Below are positions 1 through 7,302 of a stretch of 9,022 nucleotides of DNA, one piece after another (within the stretch, counting starts at the first letter, position 1; each line of letters opens with the position of its first letter). A program made the translations under genes and the position numbers. The DNA comes from Pseudomonadota bacterium. Its GTDB lineage: Bacteria > Pseudomonadota > Gammaproteobacteria > Steroidobacterales > Steroidobacteraceae. The notes beneath the pieces were generated by a model. The model was not told where the DNA came from and searched no databases. It saw nothing but the letters and a program-made list of their open reading frames with translations. The stretch is from positions 1 through 9,022 of the forward strand of contig QGUX01000137.1 in assembly GCA_003242275.1 (NCBI GenBank), written 5' to 3'.

Positions 1-738
1 GGCGAACAGCGGATGGTCCTCGGGAAAGCTGCAGCGCCCGATCAGCGGACTGGCCCACACCAGCGCGCCGTGCATCTCGGCCAGGCGCACGATGGCATCC
101 CACGCGCCGTCGCGGTCGATGGCGGCGCCGACCACGAAGGCGGGCCGGCGGCTCCGGCCCAGCGCCTGGCCCAGGCGCGCCAGCGCCGCCGCATCGGCGC
201 GCTGCACGCCCGCGACACTGCGCGGCGCGAGCGCTTCGCAGGGCACGTCCCAGTCGTCGATGGGAATGGACACGAACGCGGGGCCGCGCGGCGGCGTCAT
301 CGCGATGTGGTAGGCGCGTTCGATGGCCCGCGGTACGTCCTCGGCACGTGCCGGTTCCACCGCCCACTTCACGTAGGGCTGCGGCAGCTCGGTGGGACGC
401 GAGGAGAACAGGAAGGGCTCGAAGGGCAACAGCGAGCGCGACTGCTGGCCTGCGGTGATGACCAGCGGCGTGCGGTTGCGGTAGGCGGTGAAGATGTTGC
501 CCATGGCATGCCCCACGCCCACCGCGGAGTGGAGATTGACCAGTGCAGCATTGTTCGTGGCCTGCGCGAAGCCGTCGGCCATGCCCACCACCACCGATTC
601 CTGCAGCCCGAGCACGTAGGAGAAATCAGCGGGAAAATCGCGGAAAAAAGTCAGTTCCGTCGATCCGGGATTTCCGAAGACATGCCGCATGCCGAGCCTG
701 CGCAGCAGCTCCAGGGTCACTTCCCGCACACTTGCCAT
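1..738 (-). CDS. mdlC: Benzoylformate decarboxylase-like ThDP enzyme, N-terminal half (cut by window edge)
   Basis: The minus-strand frame from ATG at 738 stays open for 246 codons to the window edge, about half the family's usual length of roughly 528 residues. Family role: thiamine-diphosphate-dependent decarboxylation of a 2-oxo acid, with benzoylformate giving benzaldehyde and CO2 in the cytoplasm (mandelate pathway). The N-terminus ([17 protein letters not shown]) aligns without gaps to Pseudomonas MdlC as I remember it. It keeps the three active-site residues at the same numbers: Ser26 in NPGSTE, cofactor-activating Glu47 in LQE, and His70 in NLHS. TAGQQSR follows at about 95. The second catalytic His (281 in Pseudomonas) would lie outside the window. 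Glu47 argues against glyoxylate carboligase, which lacks this acid. A GGAG at 749-752 lies 10 bases before the start. The gene diverges from glcB across 64 bp. Substrate is uncertain: another aryl or alkyl 2-oxo acid is possible. Confidence 0.88.
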   Translation of the reverse strand, partial: MASVREVTLELLRRLGMRHVFGNPGSTELTFFRDFPADFSYVLGLQESVVVGMADGFAQATNNAALVNLHSAVGVGHAMGNIFTAYRNRTPLVITAGQQSRSLLPFEPFLFSSRPTELPQPYVKWAVEPARAEDVPRAIERAYHIAMTPPRGPAFVSIPIDDWDVPCEALAPRSVAGVQRADAAALARLGQALGRSRRPAFVVGAAIDRDGAWDAIVRLAEMHGALVWASPLIGRCSFPEDHPLFA

Positions 739-802
739 GACGCCCCCGCTCCGGGTGGTTTGGTTAGAATGCCCAGTCTATGACTTTAAGGGTGAGAGCG
801 CT
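739..802. promoter_or_regulatory. Divergent mdlC/glcB intergenic region
   Basis: These 64 bp separate the two divergent starts, so they must hold the signals for both unless promoters lie inside the genes. On the plus strand TAGAAT at 765-770 matches five of six positions of a sigma70 -10 box, but no good -35 lies at 16-18 bp spacing, which would fit an activator-dependent promoter. AGTC-TAT-GACT at 775-785 is a short inverted repeat that would overlap the start of transcription. Purine-rich AAGGG (788-792) and GAGAG (794-798) are the ribosome-binding candidates for glcB. GGAG at 749-752 (minus) serves mdlC. I found no convincing mdlC promoter here. The assignment rests on position and short motifs only. 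Confidence 0.5.
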
Positions 803-2962
803 GTGAGCGAAACCGTCAAGCTGGGCCGTCTGGCCATCGATCCGGGACTGAAGGCATTCGTGGACAACGAGGCCCTGCCCGGAACCGGCATCGATCCACA
901 ACGTTTCTGGACCGGCCTCGAGGCCATCGTGGCCGAATTCACGCCGCGCAACCGCGCCCTGCTGGCCACCCGCGACGAACTGCAGGCCGCCATCGACGCC
1001 TGGTGGCGCGAGCACAAGGGCCAGGCCTTCAACGTGCACGCGCACACCGAGTTCCTGCGCCGCATCGGCTACCTCGCGCCCGAGCCGAAGGACGTGAAGA
1101 TCGATACCGCCGGCGTCGATGCGGAGATCGCGTCGGTGGCCGGGCCGCAGCTGGTGGTGCCGGTGGACAACGCGCGCTATGCGCTCAACGCCGCCAACGC
1201 GCGCTGGGTGAGCCTGTACGACGCGCTGTACGGCACCGACGCGCTGCTGCCGCCGGAGCCGAAGCCCAGGGGTTACGACCCGGGCCGCGGCGCGCACGTG
1301 ATCGAATACGGCCGGCGCGTGCTCGACGAGATCGCGCCGCTCGAGCACGGCAGCCATGCCGACGTGCTGGCCTATGCCATCGTCGACGGCCAGCTCGAAG
1401 TGAAGCTGGCCGGCGGCCGCCACGCGAGGCTGAAGGATGCCTCGCGCCTGGCCGGCTGGCGCGGTGCGCCCGCCTCGCCCTCGGCCGTGCTGCTGAAGAA
1501 CCACGGCCTGCACCTGGAGATCGTGATCGACCGCGAGCACCGCATCGGCAGGAGCGATGCGGCCGGCGTGGCAGACCTCGTCATCGAGGCCGCCATCACC
1601 ACCATCATGGACTGCGAGGACTCGGTGGCCGCGGTGGACGCCGCCGACAAGACGCGGGTGTATCGCAACTGGCTGGGCCTGATGAAGGGCACGCTGACCG
1701 CGACCTTCGAGAAGGCCGGCCAGACCGTCGAGCGCCGGCTCAACGACGACCGCACCTACGATACGCCCGCCGGCCGTCTCACCCTGCCCGGCCGCAGCCT
1801 GATGCTGGTGCGCAACGTCGGCCACCACATGATCACCGACGCGGTGACTTTCGACGGCGCGCCCATCTACGAGACCCTGCTCGACGCCTGCGTCACGCTG
1901 TCCATTGCGCTGCACGACGTGAAGGTCGCGCGCCGCAACAGCCGCACCGGTTCGATCTACGTGGTCAAGCCGAAGATGCACGGCCCGGAGGAAGTGGCCT
2001 TCGCCAACGAGCTGTTCGACCGCGTCGAGGACCTGCTCGGCCTGCCGCGCCACACGGTGAAGATGGGCGTGATGGACGAGGAGCGCCGCACCAGCGCCAA
2101 CCTCGCCGCCTGCATCGCCGCCGCGCGCCACCGCATCGTGTTCATCAACACCGGCTTCCTCGACCGCACCGGCGACGAGATCCACACCTGCATGGAAGCC
2201 GGCCCCGTGCTGCCGAAGGAGACGGTGAAGACGCAGCCGTGGATCCGCGACTACGAGCGGCGCAACGTGCTGATCGGCCTGTCGATGGGCTTCTCCGGCC
2301 GCGCGCAGATCGGCAAGGGCATGTGGGCCATGCCGGACCGCATGGCCGACATGCTGAAGAGCAAGATCGCGCACCCCGAGGCCGGTGCCAACACCGCCTG
2401 GGTGCCCTCGCCCACCGCCGCGGCGCTGCATGCGCTGCACTACCACCGCGTCGATGTCGCCGCGGTGCAGGCCTCGCTGGCGCACGAGAAGGTGCCGGCC
2501 ACCGATGCGCTGCTGACGCCGCCGCTGGCCAGCGAGCTGCCCGACCCGGACGGCATCCAGCGCGAACTCGACAACAACATCCAGGGCATCCTGGGTTACG
2601 TGGTGCGCTGGATCGACCAGGGCGTGGGCTGCTCGAAGGTGCCTGACATCAACGACATCGGCCTGATGGAGGACCGCGCCACGCTGCGCATCTCCAGCCA
2701 GCACGTGGCCAACTGGCTGCATCACGGCGTGTGCTCCGAGAGCCAGGTGCGCGAGACGCTCAGGCGCATGGCCGAGGTGGTCGACCGGCAGAACGCCGCC
2801 GACCCGAAATACCGCCCGATGGCCCGCGACCTCGAGGGCAGCATCGCCTTCCAGGCCGCCTGCGACCTGATCTTCAAGGGACGCGAGCAACCCAATGGCT
2901 ACACCGAATTCATCCTGCATGCCCGCCGGCGCGAGCTGAAGAAGCGCGAGGCGCTGGGCTGA
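803..2962 (+). CDS. glcB: Malate synthase G
   Basis: Condenses glyoxylate with acetyl-CoA to give malate and CoA in the cytoplasm. It is the G isoform, a large monomer tied to glycolate/glyoxylate use. The 719-residue length is close to the 723 of E. coli GlcB, and similarity runs end to end. Active-site residues: Arg337 (VRNVGH, E. coli 338), Glu426 (MDEERRTS, 427) and Asp454 (GFLDRTGDE, 455) for Mg2+, and catalytic base Asp624 ([11 protein letters not shown], 631). Cys610 in GCSKVPD matches E. coli Cys617. By homology an N-terminal clasp (about 1-90) precedes a TIM barrel interrupted by a beta domain (about 130-260), and a C-terminal plug starts near 580. I chose GTG at 803 because the protein then aligns residue for residue with the E. 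coli N-terminus and purine-rich AAGGGTGAGAG lies just before it. An in-frame ATG at 689 would run back through the divergent mdlC start and adds nothing homologous. The glcG-like gene follows after 19 bp. Confidence 0.97.
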   Translation: MSETVKLGRLAIDPGLKAFVDNEALPGTGIDPQRFWTGLEAIVAEFTPRNRALLATRDELQAAIDAWWREHKGQAFNVHAHTEFLRRIGYLAPEPKDVKIDTAGVDAEIASVAGPQLVVPVDNARYALNAANARWVSLYDALYGTDALLPPEPKPRGYDPGRGAHVIEYGRRVLDEIAPLEHGSHADVLAYAIVDGQLEVKLAGGRHARLKDASRLAGWRGAPASPSAVLLKNHGLHLEIVIDREHRIGRSDAAGVADLVIEAAITTIMDCEDSVAAVDAADKTRVYRNWLGLMKGTLTATFEKAGQTVERRLNDDRTYDTPAGRLTLPGRSLMLVRNVGHHMITDAVTFDGAPIYETLLDACVTLSIALHDVKVARRNSRTGSIYVVKPKMHGPEEVAFANELFDRVEDLLGLPRHTVKMGVMDEERRTSANLAACIAAARHRIVFINTGFLDRTGDEIHTCMEAGPVLPKETVKTQPWIRDYERRNVLIGLSMGFSGRAQIGKGMWAMPDRMADMLKSKIAHPEAGANTAWVPSPTAAALHALHYHRVDVAAVQASLAHEKVPATDALLTPPLASELPDPDGIQRELDNNIQGILGYVVRWIDQGVGCSKVPDINDIGLMEDRATLRISSQHVANWLHHGVCSESQVRETLRRMAEVVDRQNAADPKYRPMARDLEGSIAFQAACDLIFKGREQPNGYTEFILHARRRELKKREALG

Positions 2963-2981
2963 CCAACGAGAGGACGAGACC

Positions 2982-3389
2982 ATGCTGACCAAGAAGACCC
3001 TGTCCCTGGCCGACGCGAAGCAGATTGCCGCGGCCGCCGAGGCCAAGGCGGTTGCCGAAGGCTGGAACGTGGTGATCGCCATCCACGACGCCGGCGGCCA
3101 CCTGATCTACCTCCAGCGCATGGACGGCACGCAGCTCGGATCGGTCGTGGTCGCGCAGGAGAAGTCGCGCACCGCGCTGCTGTTCAAGCGTCCCACCAAG
3201 ATGCTCGAGGACGTGGTGCTCTCCGGCCGCGTGCACATGATGTCCCTGCCGGGCATCACCTCGGTCGAGGGCGGCCTGCCCATCGTGGTCGACGGCGAGG
3301 TGGTGGGCAGCATCGGCGTCTCGGGCGTGCAGTCCTTCCAGGACGGCCAGGTCGCCGCCGCGGGCGTGGCCGCCATCACCGGCGGCTGA
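2982..3389 (+). CDS. glcG: GlcG/HbpS-family (DUF336) protein
   Basis: A 135-residue protein, about the usual single-domain length of the family that includes E. coli GlcG, Streptomyces HbpS and the PduO C-terminal domain. Visible family blocks are the beta-hairpin VVIAIHDAGGHLIYLQRMDG (30-49), a central helix rich in Lys/Arg (KSRTALLFKRPTK, 61-73), and the Gly-rich GGLPIVVDGEVVGSIGVSG (97-115). There is no signal peptide or membrane segment, so it is probably cytoplasmic. Some members bind haem or a corrinoid; the biochemical role of GlcG itself is not settled. GAGAGGA at 2968-2974 gives a good ribosome-binding site 7 bases before ATG. The 19 bp gap after glcB implies one transcript, and the pairing with glcB matches the E. 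coli glc operon, where glcG directly precedes glcB (here the order is reversed). The symbol reflects family and context; orthology is unproven. Confidence 0.88.
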   Translation: MLTKKTLSLADAKQIAAAAEAKAVAEGWNVVIAIHDAGGHLIYLQRMDGTQLGSVVVAQEKSRTALLFKRPTKMLEDVVLSGRVHMMSLPGITSVEGGLPIVVDGEVVGSIGVSGVQSFQDGQVAAAGVAAITGG

Positions 3390-3405
3390 GGACCCATCGG
3401 CCCGG

Positions 3406-3434
3406 TTGAACCGCTCCATGCTTCGGCGCACAAT
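3406..3434 (+). promoter_or_regulatory. Candidate sigma70 promoter for the TonB receptor gene
   Basis: In the 87 bp between the glcG-like stop and the receptor start, TTGAAC (3406-3411) and CACAAT (3429-3434) are separated by exactly 17 bp. Each hexamer matches four of six consensus bases. This would start transcription near 3441 and leave a leader of roughly 35 nt carrying the strong GGGGGA ribosome-binding site at 3467-3472. If real, the receptor can be expressed separately from glcB-glcG. I see no terminator hairpin between the two genes, so read-through from upstream is also possible. Confidence 0.4.
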
Positions 3435-3476
3435 CACTGCCGAAGGCAAACAACGCCCAACGAACTGGGGGACACC

Positions 3477-5960
3477 ATGAGCATCTCGGTAAGTCACGGC
3501 GTGCGATTGGCGATGGTGCTGGGAGCGGTGCCGCTGGCCGGCCTCGCCCAGGAAGCGGGTATTTCCGACGATGAGTTCGAACTTGAAGAAATCGTCGTAA
3601 CCGCCCAGAAAGTCGAAGAGTCCCTTCGCGACGTTCCCCTTTCCGTCGAGGCCCTGCTGGGCGAGAAGCTCGCCGATGTGGGCATCCTCCGGCTCGACGA
3701 CCTGAAGGCCTACGTGCCCAACCTCCAGATGAGCGAGACGGGCATTGCCAACAACATCTACATCCGCGGCATCGGCTCCGGCCTGAACCAGGGCTTCGAG
3801 CAGTCGGTGAGCCTGTACCAGGATGGCGTGTACCGAGGCCGCGGCCACCAGGCGCGCATGCCCTTCCTGGACCTGGCGCGGGTGGAGGTGCTGCGCGGCC
3901 CCCAGCCCATCCTGTTCGGCAAGAATGCCGTGGCCGGCGCGGTGAACATGGTGGCGGCCGAGCCCACCTCGCGCCTGCTGGCCAGCGGCCGGGTGGCGTA
4001 CGACTTCGAGAACGACGAGACCACGGCCGATGCGGTGCTCTCCGGCCCCTTCTCCGAGTCCCTGCGCGGGCGCGTGGCCGTGTTCCACCGCAGGGCCGAC
4101 GGCTATGTCACCAACCGCACGCTGGACGAGGGCGAACCCCGCCGCAACGACCTGGCGGGCCGCGTGACGCTGCAGGGAAACCTCGGCGATGCGCTGACGG
4201 CCACGCTGCGCCTGGAGGGCGGCAGGTTCAGGACGGACGGGCGGCAGATCGAGATCTTCGGCGAGACACCGACCGGTCCCGGCAGCCCCATCCCCGGCGT
4301 GACGTACTCGCAGGCGCTGGCCGGCGTGATCACGTCGGGGGGAGGCACGCCCCCGCCGGGCCTGCTCGAGACCGGCGGCCCGCACATCGACTACGGCAAC
4401 GGCACCGCGCCGCAGAGCTACAGCGACATCGATTCGCGCGAGGCCGCGCTGACGCTGGACTACACGCTGGGCAGCGGCGCCACGTTCACCTCGCTGACGG
4501 CCTACAGCAGCTACGAGCTCGACGAGTTCTGCGACTGCGACTTCGTCGCCGCGCCGCTGATCACGGCCGGCATCGTCGAGGAGTACGAGCAGTACAGCCA
4601 GGAGCTGCGCCTCGCCTCCCCGGCGGGCGCGCCGGTACGCTGGATCGGCGGCCTGTTCTTCCAGCGCTACGAGCTGGAGGAGACCGACTACCTGGCCGTG
4701 CCGACCAACAGCATCGTGCCGCTGCTCATCGCCTCGCGGGCCGTGCCGGTGCTGGTGCCCCAGCTGCTGCAGCCGGGCGCACCCTGCGCCAGCCTCGGCT
4801 ACGACCAGGCGCAGTGCGCCACCTTCGCCACCGGGCTGGTGGATGGTTTCTTCCGCGGCGCCTCGAACCCGCGAGACTTCACGCAGGACAGCTCGCTGTA
4901 CTCGGCCTTCCTGCAGGCCACCATCTCGCTGAACCCGAAGTGGAGCCTGACGCTCGGCGGCCGGGTCAACCACGAGAAGAAGGACGGCACCCGCGCCACC
5001 TACCTGATCGACGCCAACGGCGACGACATCACCAACCCGATCGCGCACAACCTGTACAACCAGATCCTGGGCATCGAGCGCCACGAGCTGGCCGGTTCGC
5101 GCAAGGAGACCAACTTCTCGCCGCTGGTGAACCTGCAGTACCGCTACTCGGACCGTTCGATGGCATACCTGTCGGCCTCGCGCGGCTACAAGGCCGGCGG
5201 CTTCGATGCGCGCTCCAACCGCGCCACCAAGACGGTGGGCACCAGCCAGGTGCAGGCCTTCGAGTTCGAGGACGAGCGCGCCACCACCTTCGAGTTCGGC
5301 CTGAAGACCGCGGTCGGGCCGCGGGCCGAGCTGAACCTGGCCGCGTTCTTCACCGACTACAAGGACCTGCAGACCACGGCCTTCGACGGCCGCATCGGCT
5401 TCAACGTCGACAACGGCAGCGCCGAGGTGCGCGGCGTGGAACTGGAGGGCCGCTGGCGCCCCTTCGGCGGCCGCCTGCTGCTCGAGGCCTCCGCGGCGCT
5501 GCTGGACTTCGAGTGGACCGACTACGAGGGACAGTGCTACTTCGACCTGATCGGCACCAGTGCCTGTGATGCCGGCGGCAACGCGCAGTACGCCGGCATG
5601 GACAACCAGTTCGCGCCCACCTACAGCGGCGTGGTGTCGGCCGAGTACGGCTGGAACGTCGGCAACCTGAGAGTGCGCGCCGCGGCCGACATGACCTTCA
5701 CCGACGACTACCTGCAGTCGCTGAACCTCGATCCGGTGCTGGTGCAGAAGGGCTTCGCCAAGTTCAACGCCCGGCTGTCGGTCGGGGACCTCGGCGAGCG
5801 CTGGGAGCTGGCGCTGGTCGGCCGCAACCTCACCGACAAGACCACCGTGAGCTACGCGGCCGACACGCCGCTGGCCTCCACGCTGTTCCAGGCGCGCAGC
5901 TACTACGGCTTCGTCGATCCGCCGCGCGCCATCGCGGTCGAGGCGCGCCTGCGCTTCTGA
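3477..5960 (+). CDS. TonB-dependent outer-membrane receptor
   Basis: An 827-residue ligand-gated outer-membrane channel energised by TonB-ExbB-ExbD. The first 24 residues form a Sec signal peptide (Arg10, hydrophobic 11-23, likely cleavage after GLA-24). A short acidic stretch leads to a TonB box (EEIVVTAQK, 37-45) with no N-terminal STN signalling domain, so no FecI/FecR-type control is expected. The plug (about 50-165) contains NIYIRGIG (93-100) and the end motif VLRGPQPILFGKNAVAGAVN (138-157). The rest is a beta-barrel with YKAGGFD at 571-577 and a typical C-terminal strand ending RLRF with terminal Phe for BAM recognition. Six cysteines form three close pairs (352/354, 437/447, 687/697), probably loop disulfides. 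GGGGGA at 3467-3472 supports the ATG. The ligand is not determinable: siderophore, cobalamin, oligosaccharide or aromatic/lipid substrates are all possible. The position after glcB-glcG hints at a catabolic substrate. Confidence 0.95.
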   Translation: MSISVSHGVRLAMVLGAVPLAGLAQEAGISDDEFELEEIVVTAQKVEESLRDVPLSVEALLGEKLADVGILRLDDLKAYVPNLQMSETGIANNIYIRGIGSGLNQGFEQSVSLYQDGVYRGRGHQARMPFLDLARVEVLRGPQPILFGKNAVAGAVNMVAAEPTSRLLASGRVAYDFENDETTADAVLSGPFSESLRGRVAVFHRRADGYVTNRTLDEGEPRRNDLAGRVTLQGNLGDALTATLRLEGGRFRTDGRQIEIFGETPTGPGSPIPGVTYSQALAGVITSGGGTPPPGLLETGGPHIDYGNGTAPQSYSDIDSREAALTLDYTLGSGATFTSLTAYSSYELDEFCDCDFVAAPLITAGIVEEYEQYSQELRLASPAGAPVRWIGGLFFQRYELEETDYLAVPTNSIVPLLIASRAVPVLVPQLLQPGAPCASLGYDQAQCATFATGLVDGFFRGASNPRDFTQDSSLYSAFLQATISLNPKWSLTLGGRVNHEKKDGTRATYLIDANGDDITNPIAHNLYNQILGIERHELAGSRKETNFSPLVNLQYRYSDRSMAYLSASRGYKAGGFDARSNRATKTVGTSQVQAFEFEDERATTFEFGLKTAVGPRAELNLAAFFTDYKDLQTTAFDGRIGFNVDNGSAEVRGVELEGRWRPFGGRLLLEASAALLDFEWTDYEGQCYFDLIGTSACDAGGNAQYAGMDNQFAPTYSGVVSAEYGWNVGNLRVRAAADMTFTDDYLQSLNLDPVLVQKGFAKFNARLSVGDLGERWELALVGRNLTDKTTVSYAADTPLASTLFQARSYYGFVDPPRAIAVEARLRF

Positions 5961-5978
5961 ACCGCGGCGGGGCCGGCG

Positions 5979-6221
5979 TCAGGCCTTCAGGGTGATCCGG
6001 GCGCCGCTCTCGTCGTCCATGAACTCGGTGTCGCTGAGCTTGTGCAGCCGCTCGCCGGTCTTCAGGTCCCAGCGGCGGTTGACCTCCGTCGGCCGGCCCT
6101 TGGGCCGCCCGTCCCGGCCGATGGTGCGCGCATACGTGATCCGCTCGATCACCTCGCAGGGCTTGCCGTCCTCGTTGACGGCGGGATAGCGGAACAGCTC
6201 TTCGGTGTATTTCTTTTCCAT
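5979..6221 (-). CDS. Hypothetical 80-residue protein
   Basis: I do not recognise the family. From ATG at 6221 the protein is MEKKYTEELFRYPAVNEDGK and onward, 80 residues, strongly charged, with no signal peptide, membrane segment or cysteine cluster (one Cys, residue 22). The composition is that of a folded or charged soluble protein rather than a GC-rich shadow frame: it is rich in Glu, Lys, Thr and Asp and includes RRWDLKTGERLHKL. The frame is open upstream to 6386, but that stretch is Arg/Ala/Pro-rich and overlaps the end of the speE-like gene, so I place the start at 6221. No clear Shine-Dalgarno sequence precedes it. It lies 49 bp after the speE-like stop on the same strand and may be translated from the same transcript. 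It ends 18 bp from the receptor gene, converging with it. Confidence 0.7.
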   Translation of the reverse strand: MEKKYTEELFRYPAVNEDGKPCEVIERITYARTIGRDGRPKGRPTEVNRRWDLKTGERLHKLSDTEFMDDESGARITLKA

Positions 6222-6270
6222 GGGCTGGCGCAAGGCGAATCCGGCAGGCGGCAGGCCGGCCGGCACGCTA

Positions 6271-7053
6271 TTACGCCCCGGAGCGGCGCGCAAGGGCTTG
6301 CCGGTACGCCGACTGCACGCGCAGGAAGCCGCGGCGAAGCTGTGCCGCCGCCTCCGCCGGCATGGCGTCCAGCACCTCGTCCGCATCCACGGGCTTCACG
6401 TCGCCGCGCCAGGCGAAGGCCACGCGGTTGCTCTGCCGCAGTTCCTCCACCAGCAGTGCGCGGCCGCCGAAGGCCTCGCGCAGCCGGCCGAAATGCGCGG
6501 CGTGGTCGTCGCAGTAGAGATTGGTGGCGAGCACCCCGCCCTCGGCAAGCGCGTCGTGGCAGGCCTTCTGGAAGGCCGGCGTGCCGAGCGCCGGCGGAAT
6601 GCCCTGCGCGTCGTAGGCATCCACCAGCATCAGGTCGTAGCGGCCGGGGTGCTGCGGCAGGAATTCGGCGGCGTCGGCGAGCCGCACGGTGAAGCGTTCG
6701 TCGTCCGGCGGCACGTGGAACCGCCCGCGCAGTTCCAGCACCTCGGGGCTGATCTCCAGTGCCTCGATCTGGAGCTGCGGAAAGTGGCGGTACAGGAACT
6801 TGGCCTGCGAGCCGCCGCCCAGGCCGATGATGCCCACCCGCCGCGGCGCGGGCCGCCACAGCAGCGCCGCCAGCATGGTGCGCGTGTAGTCCACCACCAG
6901 CAGGTCGGGCGCGGTGCGCCGCATGCGGCTCTGTGCCACGCCGTGCGCGAAGCGCAGGTCCACCGTGCCGGCCGGGCCGGCGGTCACGTATGCGCCCGCG
7001 CTGTGCCGGCCGCCCAGCCAGCGGGGCAACCACTGCCGCCAGTTCAGGCCCAT
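6271..7053 (-). CDS. Spermidine synthase-like protein (class I methyltransferase fold)
   Basis: A 260-residue homologue of the polyamine aminopropyltransferase family. The N-terminal part is a short beta-rich region (DLRFAHGVAQSRM, about 32-44), followed by a Rossmann domain. Motif I is VGIIGLGGGSQAKFLY (73-88), the acidic end of strand 2 is ALEISPEV (98-105), DAAEFL is at 127-132, and DAYDAQGIP (145-153) keeps the spacing of the two active-site aspartates (145, 148). True spermidine synthases normally have GGGDGG in motif I; here the Asp that contacts the amino group of decarboxylated SAM is replaced (GLGGGSQ), so a different donor or acceptor is plausible. There is no speD or speB nearby, and no membrane segments, unlike the fused transporter/synthase forms. 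The gene ends with tandem stops TAA-TAG (6273-6268). The start at 7053 has only a weak ribosome-binding site. The fold call is firm; the reaction is not. Confidence 0.85.
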   Translation of the reverse strand: MGLNWRQWLPRWLGGRHSAGAYVTAGPAGTVDLRFAHGVAQSRMRRTAPDLLVVDYTRTMLAALLWRPAPRRVGIIGLGGGSQAKFLYRHFPQLQIEALEISPEVLELRGRFHVPPDDERFTVRLADAAEFLPQHPGRYDLMLVDAYDAQGIPPALGTPAFQKACHDALAEGGVLATNLYCDDHAAHFGRLREAFGGRALLVEELRQSNRVAFAWRGDVKPVDADEVLDAMPAEAAAQLRRGFLRVQSAYRQALARRSGA

Positions 7054-7094
7054 GCCGGATCAGTCGGGTTCTTGCCGCGGGAGCGCACGCCGGA

Positions 7095-7100
7095 ATGATA
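7095..7100 (-). promoter_or_regulatory. Candidate -10 box for the speE-like gene
   Basis: TATCAT read on the minus strand matches five of six bases of TATAAT. It would start transcription near 7088, giving a leader of about 35 nt before ATG at 7053. No recognisable -35 lies at 16-18 bp spacing; the nearest TTG-type hexamers (7127-7136) are about 26-30 bp away, too far. A GCCCGACGGGC palindrome at 7120-7130 occupies the -35 area and could be an operator. Motif evidence only. Confidence 0.3.
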
Positions 7101-7267
7101 GTGTCTCGCCTCCCGCGCTGCCCGACGGGCAATCAACGGCCTGCGTGAAACCGTAGGATCGCTCCGGCAGGCGGGAGTGGCGCCGGTGAGTGTCCTCGCC
7201 ATGACTGCTGGCGCATCCTGTCGTCGCAGGTGGATGAATCTTCCTAGCTGAAGCATCCCCCCGCAAG

Positions 7268-7302
7268 CTGAACCCAGCCTGGCTCACGCCGGCTGGGTTC
7301 AG
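7268..7302 (-). terminator. Perfect 12-bp hairpin after the DUF1820 gene
   Basis: CTGAACCCAGCC (7268-7279) and GGCTGGGTTCAG (7291-7302) are exact reverse complements separated by 11 bases. The hairpin begins 24 bases after the DUF1820 stop codon on the minus strand, where an intrinsic terminator would sit. In that direction it is followed by CTTGCGGGG, so the usual U-tract is missing; in the plus direction TCTTGATG follows, also weak. It may still stop polymerase or protect the 3' end of the mRNA. Confidence 0.5.

Noticed and set aside
13..783. Plus-strand 256-codon frame opposite mdlC
   Set aside because: Antisense shadow of the decarboxylase, which has all its catalytic residues on the minus strand.
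689..802. Upstream extension of glcB to ATG 689
   Set aside because: It would overlap the divergent mdlC start, lacks homology to malate synthase, and the GTG at 803 gives the family N-terminus with a ribosome-binding site.
1003..2646. Plus-strand 547-codon frame inside glcB
   Set aside because: Arg/Ala/Pro-rich +1-type shadow of glcB with no recognisable motif.
764..3082. Minus-strand 772-codon open frame opposite glcB
   Set aside because: It is the antisense shadow of malate synthase G: His/Ala/Gly/Arg-rich, no domain pattern, and it spans the whole of glcB plus parts of both flanks. Long antisense frames are expected in DNA this GC-rich.
2910..5084. Minus-strand 724-codon open frame opposite the glcG-like and receptor genes
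   Set aside because: Composition is that of a GC-skew shadow (rich in His, Gln, Arg, Gly and Ala), and it covers two well-supported genes and their intergenic region.
6243..6264. Tandem GGCAGGC heptamer and the GCCGGCCGGC palindrome between the speE-like and hypothetical genes
   Set aside because: Two copies of a 7-mer and a 10-bp GC palindrome are common by chance at this GC content, and no T-tract follows.
6205..7098. Plus-strand 297-codon frame opposite the speE-like gene
   Set aside because: Antisense shadow; the minus-strand protein has clear methyltransferase-fold motifs while this one has none.
7044..7287. Two overlapping minus-strand frames of 70 and 75 codons in the 7054-7326 gap
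   Set aside because: No ribosome-binding site, Arg/Ser/Pro-rich composition, and one overlaps the inverted repeat. Neither resembles a known protein.
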